Below, in pieces: positions 58,130 to 64,000 of a stretch of 64,000 bases of DNA. A program made the translations under genes and the position numbers. The notes below the pieces were generated by a model. The model worked only from the letters and a program-made list of their open reading frames with translations. It searched no databases and had not been told where the DNA came from. Numbering within the stretch: the stretch's first letter is position 1; every line of letters begins with the position of its first letter. Origin of the DNA: Nocardia rosealba (GTDB lineage Bacteria > Actinomycetota > Actinomycetes > Mycobacteriales > Mycobacteriaceae); NCBI RefSeq assembly GCF_020216065.1, contig NZ_JAIWNA010000007.1:248001-312000 (forward strand), given 5' to 3'.

Positions 58130-58140
58130 GTTGTAACAAC
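58130..58140. promoter_or_regulatory. Small palindrome GTTGT-A-ACAAC
   Basis: This lies 46 bases before the YbaB-like start at 58187, in the 268-base gap after the DYGDEPFP gene. It is a possible operator; too short to be sure. Confidence 0.3.
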
Positions 58141-58186
58141 AGGTTTGGAGTCTCGTCGGTAGATGACGAGATGGAAGGGGGGAATC

Positions 58187-58486
58187 GTGGTCGATTCCAT
58201 GGACGAGTTGGTCGATCGAGTGCAGCGACAGGTCTATCGTATGCGCGATCTGCATGACCAACTCACGCGGATCAGGGAGCGCGAGGCGTCCGAGGACGAT
58301 GCGATGACGGTCGAGGTCGACGGAAATGGTGCGATGACGGCGCTGGAATTCTCCGACGCCGTCACCCGCATGACGCCGGACGGCTTCGAATCCGCCCTTG
58401 TCGCTACCGCCGCCGCGGCCGCGGCCAGCGCTTTTGCGCGCCGCGCGCAGTTGATCGAGGAGTTCAACGCCGAGGTCGCGCGGTAA
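58187..58486 (+). CDS. YbaB/EbfC-fold protein, EspL-like
   Basis: This 99-residue protein starts at GTG 58187, eight bases after GGAAGG. It has the same plan as the products of 17957 and 38413 (SMDELVDRVQRQVYRMRDL, MTVEVDGNGAMTALEF). It is followed by an EspC-like gene but not by EspH-like or EspA-like genes, so the module here is reduced and leads straight into PE/PPE. Confidence 0.75.
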   Translation: MVDSMDELVDRVQRQVYRMRDLHDQLTRIREREASEDDAMTVEVDGNGAMTALEFSDAVTRMTPDGFESALVATAAAAAASAFARRAQLIEEFNAEVAR

Positions 58487-58544
58487 TGTCTCGTTAACTT
58501 TCGAGCTCCTTATGATTACCTTAAGCCTTGTAGCACAACGTTTT

Positions 58545-58561
58545 TCAGCAATGTATGCTGA
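58545..58561. promoter_or_regulatory. Inverted repeat TCAGCA-ATGTA-TGCTGA before EspC-like gene
   Basis: A perfect 6-5-6 repeat lies 30 bases upstream of the EspC-like start. TGATG-TCGAC-CATCA (58559-58573) overlaps its right end. This AT-rich region could hold a promoter or operator. Confidence 0.4.
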
Positions 58562-58591
58562 TGTCGACCATCAAATATTCTGGAGGGGACG

Positions 58592-58909
58592 ATGGCCGTT
58601 CTGATTCGTACCGATACTGCGGCGATTTATTCTTATGGTGCCGCCAACGCTGCTATGGCTACGCAGGTGGCGGCCGCCGGCGCTGCCGATGCCGGCGCAT
58701 CGATGGCGGCCGCGGTGCCGATCTTCGGTTTGATCGGGCAGGATTTTCTTGCCGCGTTCGCTGTCGCACAGGGCAACAACCTGGCATCGGTGACCGAGAT
58801 CGCGGCGGTGCATGCGGGTACTGCCCTGGTATCGGCGCAAACTGTCGGCGCGGTTCAGCTCGACGAGCAGCTCGGCGCCGCCGCAATGAATTCCGTCAGG
58901 TCGCGCTGA
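58592..58909 (+). CDS. EspC/EspF-like ESX substrate
   Basis: The product is 105 residues; GGAGGGG precedes ATG 58592. It contains AAVPIFGLIGQDFLAAFAVAQGNN. The tail (VQLDEQLGAAAMNSVRSR) has no YxxxD/E signal, unlike the two other copies. The nearby PE-like gene may replace the missing EspA partner or supply the export signal, which is speculation. Confidence 0.72.
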   Translation: MAVLIRTDTAAIYSYGAANAAMATQVAAAGAADAGASMAAAVPIFGLIGQDFLAAFAVAQGNNLASVTEIAAVHAGTALVSAQTVGAVQLDEQLGAAAMNSVRSR

Positions 58910-58982
58910 CTTTCGGTCGAATTCGTAACCGCTGCGAACTATTTCGGAGCGGGATTTTCGTTCGCAATTAGGAGCAGTGGCA

Positions 58983-59327
58983 ATGGGGATTGATACAAAC
59001 GCTTCTGTCGGGGGTGAGTCGGGCGAGATCCGGTTCGATTCGGTAGCGGCAACGAACGCGGCCGCGCAGCTGGATGCGCTGGCTCAGCGGCTCGAAAACG
59101 ATCTGCGTCTCGAACAGCACGCACTTTCTCCCGCGCCGGCGGGCAGTGACGCGGTGTCTGTGCGGGCCGCGCAGACGCTCACCACCGTCGGTGAATCGTT
59201 TCAGCGCAACCTGATCGACGGGGTGCTCGAGCTACGCAAGATCGCCGCGAACCTGCGCGCACAGTCCGATCGGGTTGTGCAGAACGAGGAAATCAGTGCC
59301 GACGAGTTCCGTTCGCGGAACGTCTGA
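58983..59327 (+). CDS. PE-like ESX substrate, second copy
   Basis: This 114-residue protein starts at ATG 58983, eight bases after AGGAG; the GTG at 58977 is too close to it. A short head precedes two helices with APAGSDAVSVRAAQTL at the turn, as in the product of 20056. It lies 12 bases upstream of the PPE-like gene. Confidence 0.75.
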   Translation: MGIDTNASVGGESGEIRFDSVAATNAAAQLDALAQRLENDLRLEQHALSPAPAGSDAVSVRAAQTLTTVGESFQRNLIDGVLELRKIAANLRAQSDRVVQNEEISADEFRSRNV

Positions 59328-59339
59328 CGGGACTCGCTG

Positions 59340-60290
59340 ATGCTCGAACCGGCACCCCCGGGTTTCACCGGCCAGGTCTGGGAGGCGAAGTTGCCTCAGG
59401 ATCTTTCCCGGGACTTGTCCACCGGGGCAGGCGCACGGACCCCGGCCGAGACAGGATTGGCGTGGGCGCGGCTCGGCGCCGGTCTCGGACTCGCGGTGGT
59501 GGAATTCGAGAAGATTCTCGGCGGTATCGACGGTGCGTGGCAGTCCGACGGGGCCAGAGCAACGGTCGAGAAGATTTCCGCGCTGCGGCATTGGTTCCTC
59601 GACATGGCGACCGCCGCCGCGTCGAACGCCGCGCAAGCGGAAGCACACGCCGCCGCCCACCAGGTGGCCAGGCTGGCGATGCCTGACGCAGGCGCGATCG
59701 CCGCGATCCAGTCCGCACAGCAGGCATTGGAAGCGGTGAGTGCCACCCTCGGCGCGCCGATGCTGGCGAAGGCCGCGCAGATCGACGGGGAAGCCGACCT
59801 CGCCAAGGCGACAGCCGCGCGGGTGATGCGGACCTACGAGCTCGTCACCGAGCCGTTGGCGACACCATGGGAACAGCCGCAGCCGCCGGTCATCGCGACG
59901 GCCGACGCGTTGCACGCTGAAACAACCACGGCGACAACGACACCCACCTCGACCGGCAGCATCGCCATGCCGCTCGGCCTCGGCGCACTGTCGGTTCCGA
60001 TGCGGCAGACGGCATATCGTGGCCGGATGGTTGCCGCCGGGGTGACCTCGGTCGCCGCACCGGTGACTACTGCTCAGCCCGTCACCGTGCCGCAGGGTTC
60101 GGTGCCGATGGCACCGGGCGCCATAGCGGCGTCGAAGGCGGAAGAAGAGCACACGAGCCGGGCAGGTCTGTTGTCGGCGGGCGAGGGTGATTTCGTCGAC
60201 GCCGGAGTGCAAGCCGCGCCCGCCGTGCTCGGTGGTTCCGCGGCCAACGTGCAGCAGGCAGCCGCACCGGCGCAGGAGGCGAGCGCGTGA
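59340..60290 (+). CDS. PPE-like ESX substrate, second copy
   Basis: The product is 316 residues: APPGFTGQVWEAKLPQDL opening, about 180 residues of PPE-type helices, a Thr/Ala/Pro linker and a VDAGVQAAPAVLGG tail like that of the product of 20388. It overlaps the following espG by four bases (GTGA). Expected to pair with the PE-like protein before it. Confidence 0.8.
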   Translation: MLEPAPPGFTGQVWEAKLPQDLSRDLSTGAGARTPAETGLAWARLGAGLGLAVVEFEKILGGIDGAWQSDGARATVEKISALRHWFLDMATAAASNAAQAEAHAAAHQVARLAMPDAGAIAAIQSAQQALEAVSATLGAPMLAKAAQIDGEADLAKATAARVMRTYELVTEPLATPWEQPQPPVIATADALHAETTTATTTPTSTGSIAMPLGLGALSVPMRQTAYRGRMVAAGVTSVAAPVTTAQPVTVPQGSVPMAPGAIAASKAEEEHTSRAGLLSAGEGDFVDAGVQAAPAVLGGSAANVQQAAAPAQEASA

Positions 60291-61078
60291 CGACTCTGAC
60301 CACCGACGGGCTGCTGACGCTGACCGATCGGCTCGGCGTGCAGACATTGCCCACCGTGCTCGCGGTATGGCCGCGGTGGGAGACATACGACGAACTGCTG
60401 AAAGCACGCGAAGATGCGTTCGTCGAGCTGAAAGCCGATGGTTCGATCGACGCCTACGGCGAGGTCGCGCTCGAGCTGAGCGACGCGCTGACCGCACTCG
60501 CCAATCCAGAACGCGAGTTGGTCGTCCGTGTCTACGGCGAGGGCGAAACCGTGCGGATGTGTCTGGTCCGGCGTGGCGAGCACCATGCGTTCGCGATCCG
60601 GCGCGGTGACCACTTCGAGATCAGCTCGATCTGGAGCGACGGATCAGGGGCCGCGCTCGCGCGCCCGATCCTGGACGCTCTCGGCCGCTGTGACGCCGCC
60701 CAGGTGGCGAGTTTCAGCGCACCGGCGGCCGAGGTCGCCGAACGACTCGACGGTGCGACGGAGTCATCCGACTACGCCGACGCGGTATACGCCCTCGGAG
60801 TGCAGGGACGTGACGCCACGGCATACGGGTTGGCATTTGGTTCGTGCCGTTCATACGCCGAAATCGTTGCCTATGCGCACGAGGACGGCGCCACCACAAG
60901 TTCTCCGGGAGCCGTTGTCGTCTACGACACCGCGCAGGGCCGCATCGCGGCCGCTCCCGGTTCAGCCCCGGACCAGCAGGCGTGGTCGACCGTCACGCCT
61001 GGGACCGATCACCGGGTCGCGCAGGCGATTGCGGGGTTGGTCGAATCTCTGCCGGGGGGGAGGTGGATGCCCAGCTAG
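60287..61078 (+). CDS. espG: EspG-family chaperone for PE/PPE copy 2
   Basis: This 263-residue protein is the same length as the product of 21374 and shares TLTxDxLLxxxDRLGVQTLP, RELVVRVY, PGAVVVYDT and the LPGGRWMP ending. GTG start inside the PPE stop. It belongs to the second EspG subgroup of this window. Confidence 0.85.
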   Translation: MTTLTTDGLLTLTDRLGVQTLPTVLAVWPRWETYDELLKAREDAFVELKADGSIDAYGEVALELSDALTALANPERELVVRVYGEGETVRMCLVRRGEHHAFAIRRGDHFEISSIWSDGSGAALARPILDALGRCDAAQVASFSAPAAEVAERLDGATESSDYADAVYALGVQGRDATAYGLAFGSCRSYAEIVAYAHEDGATTSSPGAVVVYDTAQGRIAAAPGSAPDQQAWSTVTPGTDHRVAQAIAGLVESLPGGRWMPS

Positions 61079-61171
61079 ATCAGGGTTTCTCCACCAGAAG
61101 TAGAAGCCGGTGCTGCCGAATTCGGCGAATCGGTCCGGAAGGTCCGGAACACTTTCAGGAAGGTGCCTTTC

Positions 61172-61468
61172 ATGGCTCAGTTTCAGGATGAAGTGAAGGC
61201 TGTCGCGGCAGCCAATGTAATGGAGACCTCTATCGCGTCCGTCCGTCGGACGTTGCAGGAGATCACGTCGTCTATCGAAGCGTCACGGCCCGGCTGGGTG
61301 GGTGACGCGCAGACTCAGTTCGACAAGGTGTCCACCCAGTGGAACCAGGAGTCCGCGGATCTGAACCAGAAGCTCGATGCGATCCACGAGGCAGTTCAGA
61401 GCGGCACCCAGGGCCTGTCGCAGATGAACCAGGCCAACGCCGCAGAGTTCACAGTTCTCAAAGTCTAA
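61172..61468 (+). CDS. WXG100 Esx protein
   Basis: This 98-residue protein starts at ATG 61172, eight bases after AGGAAGG (61157-61163); an upstream GTG at 61163 lies within that site. Two helices flank GWVGDAQTQF, a WXG motif. It is diverged from the product of 22255 but occupies the same place after espG. First of an Esx pair. Confidence 0.88.
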   Translation: MAQFQDEVKAVAAANVMETSIASVRRTLQEITSSIEASRPGWVGDAQTQFDKVSTQWNQESADLNQKLDAIHEAVQSGTQGLSQMNQANAAEFTVLKV

Positions 61469-61495
61469 TCGCAAACTTTATAAACGGAGGCAATC

Positions 61496-61807
61496 ATGTC
61501 CGAACAGCTTTATAACCCGACTTACATCAACCCGCTGATCACTTCGCTTCGTGACGAGGTCACGAAGCTGAACACCGTCGCGGGCGAGATGGAGCACGGC
61601 TACACCGAGATGCAGAACGCCTGGATCGATCCGAATTCCGGCGAGACCAGTGAGTCCTTCACCGGTTTCAACACCGTGTACCAGGTCTGGAAGACCGACT
61701 TCAGCGACACCGCGGCTCAGCTGACCGACCTGGCGAACAAGGTGGAGACCGCGCTGCAGAACGCGACCACCACCGACCAGAAGGTCGGTGACTGGTTCAT
61801 CCAGTAG
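61496..61807 (+). CDS. Esx partner protein without WXG motif
   Basis: The product is 103 residues; GGAGG precedes ATG 61496. Helix-turn-helix with AWIDPNSGETSESF at the turn, so W and G are spaced differently from WXG. It is the presumed dimer partner of the preceding Esx protein. A strong hairpin follows ten bases after the stop. Confidence 0.8.
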   Translation: MSEQLYNPTYINPLITSLRDEVTKLNTVAGEMEHGYTEMQNAWIDPNSGETSESFTGFNTVYQVWKTDFSDTAAQLTDLANKVETALQNATTTDQKVGDWFIQ

Positions 61808-61815
61808 CGGCCATC

Positions 61816-61857
61816 GGCTAGGCACCCCTTTCGAACAACCGAAAGGGGTGCCTAGCC
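61816..61857 (+). terminator. Perfect 18-base-pair hairpin between esx pair and eccB
   Basis: GGCTAGGCACCCCTTTCG and its exact complement surround an AACAAC loop. It sits between co-directional genes, so it would let the abundant Esx pair be made at higher levels than EccB, or fully end the operon. Confidence 0.85.
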
Positions 61858-61905
61858 ATATCGGCGACTACTGTGCACCGGTTCGAATAGTTCATTGGAG
61901 GAACA

Positions 61906-63405
61906 GTGCCTGCCCAGCTGACCACCCGCGCGCAGGTCAACGGCTACCGCTTCTTATTGCGCAGGCTGGACCATGCCCTGATCCGGCGTGATGTGCGAAT
62001 GCTGCACGACCCCATGCGTTCTCAGTTGCGCTCACTGGTGGCCGGCGCGATCCTCGCACTGCTGATCGTCGCCGGGGCTGCGATCATGGCGTTTCTGCGG
62101 CCGCAGGGCGCGATCGGCGATGCGAATATCGTCATGGGGAAGGACAGTGGTGCGCTCTATGTTGTTGTCCGGGACAACAACAAGAACATCACCGCGCTTC
62201 ATCCGGTGCTGAATCTGGCGTCGGCCCGGTTGATCACCGGGAGTAGTGAAACGCCTACCTCGGTGAAGGATCGCAAGCTGGATTCGGCGCCACGCGGGCC
62301 TATTCTCGGCTTGCCGGGTGCGCCGGGGGCGCTGCCCGGTTCGAAGCAGAGCGAACGATCGGATTGGACGCTGTGCGACACGGTGCAGCTGTCCAAGTCG
62401 GGTAGCGCGATTTCCTCGCCCGGTGTGGTGACCACATTGGTTGCCGGCCGGCCGCACGTGAACGCGGTGATCCGCGACGCGGATCCGGCGGCGACGCTGC
62501 TGGTGAGCCGGGGTGACAAGACCTACCTGATCTACGACGGCAAGCGCGCCGAGATCGACACGAAGAACACGGCGATCGCACGGACGCTGCGGCTTTCGGA
62601 GTATCAGCCTCGGGCGGTGAGCACCGGGCTGCTCGATGCCGCGCGGGAGGTGCCCGTGTTGACCCCGCCGAATATCGCGCTGGCCGGTCAGCCGGGGCCG
62701 GGCAGGTTGAGCGACGTGCCGATCGGTGGCGTGATCAAGGTGTCCACCGCGGAGGGGGAAGCGCTGTATGTCGTGCAGGCCGGTGGCGTGCAGCGGATCT
62801 CGCCGTTCACCGCGCAGGTGATCAGGAACGCGAATTCCCAAGGGATGTCGGAAATCAAATCGATGCCGCCGGACATCCTCGATGGCATGGCGACGGTGTC
62901 GGGACTGCCGGTGAACGAGTTCCCCGACGAGATTCCGAAGATTCTCACGGCGGAGGACGCTCCGGTGGCCTGCCTGTCGTGGACGAAGGCGAAGGCGATC
63001 CCGACCAAAGCCCCGGATGCCACCGAGGCGCCCGCCGACCGGGCCGTTGTCACACTGCTGGCCGGTACCCGGTTGCCGCTCCCGGACTCGGCGAAGGCGG
63101 TGACCGTGGCCACCTCGGACGGCACCGGAGACCGGATCGACGGTGCGTACATCCCGCCGTCGTCCGGCGAGTTCATCCAGATCACGGGAATCAGCTCGGG
63201 CAGCCCGCGACGTGGCAGTTTGTTCTACGTCGCCGACAACGGAATCCGTTACGGCATCCCCGATCTCGATACCGCCGAAGTCCTCGGCCTCGGACGTACC
63301 CCGAAGCTGGCTCCGTGGGAGATCGTCGGCCAGCTCGTGCCGGGAGCGACGCTGTCCAAGCAGTCGGCCCTCACGAAATACGACTCCCTGCCCACCGGCA
63401 GCTGA
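61906..63405 (+). CDS. eccB: ESX core component EccB, second copy
   Basis: The product is 499 residues and very similar to the EccB at 24988, including the PAQLTTRAQVNGYRFLLRR opening, one membrane helix, cysteines in LCDTV and VACLSW, and the closing SPRRGSLFYV and GIRYGIPD segments. GTG 61906 follows GGAGGA. It implies a second ESX locus beginning here, whose remaining ecc genes would lie to the right. Confidence 0.93.
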   Translation: MPAQLTTRAQVNGYRFLLRRLDHALIRRDVRMLHDPMRSQLRSLVAGAILALLIVAGAAIMAFLRPQGAIGDANIVMGKDSGALYVVVRDNNKNITALHPVLNLASARLITGSSETPTSVKDRKLDSAPRGPILGLPGAPGALPGSKQSERSDWTLCDTVQLSKSGSAISSPGVVTTLVAGRPHVNAVIRDADPAATLLVSRGDKTYLIYDGKRAEIDTKNTAIARTLRLSEYQPRAVSTGLLDAAREVPVLTPPNIALAGQPGPGRLSDVPIGGVIKVSTAEGEALYVVQAGGVQRISPFTAQVIRNANSQGMSEIKSMPPDILDGMATVSGLPVNEFPDEIPKILTAEDAPVACLSWTKAKAIPTKAPDATEAPADRAVVTLLAGTRLPLPDSAKAVTVATSDGTGDRIDGAYIPPSSGEFIQITGISSGSPRRGSLFYVADNGIRYGIPDLDTAEVLGLGRTPKLAPWEIVGQLVPGATLSKQSALTKYDSLPTGS

Positions 63406-63415
63406 GCCCGTCGAC

Positions 63416-63460
63416 ACAACAGAGCCCGTCCAGCCGACCCGGCCGGACGGGCCCTGTTGT
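63416..63460. terminator. Bidirectional hairpin between eccB copy 2 and eccE copy 2
   Basis: The 16-base stem ACAACAGAGCCCGTCC / GGACGGGCCCTGTTGT has one mismatch. It lies between convergent genes. Confidence 0.8.
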
Positions 63461-63474
63461 CTGCAGGGGACCGC

Positions 63475-64000
63475 TCAGGCCCCGAGATAGTACTGCTCGG
63501 TGGGCGTGGTGACCAGGGTGGCGGTGGCCTTCGAGGCGGGGGTATGCACGGTGATCGTGGTGGCCGACCGAGGATCCTGGATGATGGTGACATCGACTTC
63601 CGGCCTCGGTACCGAGGTGAATTCGCGGGCGATATTCACAACGGTCGCCGATCCGGGAGGTGCGGAGGCCGGAACACCGTCGAACACGATGACGATCGCG
63701 GGCGCGTGTGGTCCGCCGCCGGCGGGCGTCACCCGGGCACCCGCATTGCGCGGTGCCAACGTAAGAGCGTTCGGCGCACCGACATTGGCGACCATCGTGT
63801 GCCACGCGGCCGGACGATCCGTGTGGACGATCGCACCGGCTCCGAGCGCGATCGCGCGCAGAATCACTTGCTGGGCCAGATAGAGGTTGCCGACGATCTC
63901 GATCCGGCGGCTGCCGACACCGACCAGCGGAATGGCGACGCCCCGGCCCGAGCTGTCGGCACCGATCAGCTGCCCGCATCCGGTGGTGGGGATGCTGAGG
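63475..64000 (-). CDS. eccE: EccE, second copy, 5' part beyond the window
   Basis: Only the C-terminal 175 or so residues are present. TTGCGQLIGADSSGRG, LAQQVILRAIALGAGAIVHT, DVTIIQDP and TLVTTPTEQYYLG match the other EccE block for block. The frame runs open through 64000, so the gene is cut by the window edge and not truncated in the genome. Convergent with eccB copy 2, whereas the first eccE is divergent from its eccB. Confidence 0.9.
   Translation of the reverse strand, partial: LSIPTTGCGQLIGADSSGRGVAIPLVGVGSRRIEIVGNLYLAQQVILRAIALGAGAIVHTDRPAAWHTMVANVGAPNALTLAPRNAGARVTPAGGGPHAPAIVIVFDGVPASAPPGSATVVNIAREFTSVPRPEVDVTIIQDPRSATTITVHTPASKATATLVTTPTEQYYLGA

Noticed and set aside
61906..61990. 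Misassembly as the cause of a second EccB
   Set aside because: The two EccB copies differ throughout and have different neighbours, so they are true paralogues.

Overview
The window is GC-rich actinobacterial chromosome, most likely from a Nocardia or a close mycolic-acid relative (Rhodococcus/Gordonia type). It carries a full ESX / type VII secretion set (eccA, eccB, eccC, eccD, eccE, mycP, PE, PPE, EspG, Esx pairs) together with DUF6301, TY-Chap and giant polymorphic-toxin-like genes of a kind I associate with Nocardia. The genus is an inference from gene content. No tRNA, rRNA, transposase, integrase or CRISPR array was seen.

Layout, left to right. (1) 1-14764: a giant secreted-toxin-like protein (about 3,950 residues in the window, probably cut at its 5' end) with an HEYGH zinc-protease motif, two roughly 1,000-residue homologous modules and two proline-rich repeat tracts. 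It is followed by a 92-residue protein, a DUF6301 protein, a TY-Chap chaperone-like protein and a large DYGDEPFP-motif protein. (2) 14939-22895: ESX substrates and chaperones: an EspB-like protein, EspG, EspH-like, YbaB/EspL-like, EspC-like, EspA/EspE-like, PE, PPE, a second EspG type, and two Esx proteins. (3) 23068-35578: the ESX machine: eccE (-), eccB (+), eccA (-), eccD-mycP-eccC (+). (4) 35711-40548: two more EspH/(YbaB/EspC)/EspA modules with a small unknown gene between them. (5) 40594-52573, all on the minus strand: a second toxin cassette. It holds a 3,069-residue multidomain toxin, DUF6301, TY-Chap and two uncharacterised genes, one on each side, that could be immunity genes. (6) 52743-56350, minus strand: an operon of EspB-like, EspG, WXG100-like and YbaB-like genes. 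(7) 56614-64000: a second DYGDEPFP protein, then YbaB, EspC-like, PE, PPE, EspG, two Esx proteins, a second eccB and, convergently, the 3' part of a second eccE that runs off the window.

How it fits together. The right part (52.7-64 kb) contains a paralogue of most genes in the left part (13-26.5 kb), partly inverted. This points to two ESX loci created by duplication of one block, with the substrate/chaperone modules amplified further. Ecc proteins and MycP build the membrane channel. EccA and EspG handle substrates. PE/PPE, Esx, EspA, EspB and EspC proteins are the probable cargo. The toxin-DUF6301-TY-Chap cassette occurs twice, once on each side of the machine, so toxin and dedicated chaperones look like a mobile or duplicated unit feeding the ESX system.

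The most striking find is inside the second toxin (minus strand, about 47.5-46.9 kb). A segment matches the catalytic signature of anthrax edema factor / ExoY nucleotidyl cyclases: RPxNP, two lysines seven apart, DxD, then HG...N. It sits between cysteine-protease-like (C80/caspase-like) repeats and upstream of a PD-(D/E)xK-like nuclease candidate. If real, this would be an ESX-delivered cyclase/nuclease multi-effector.
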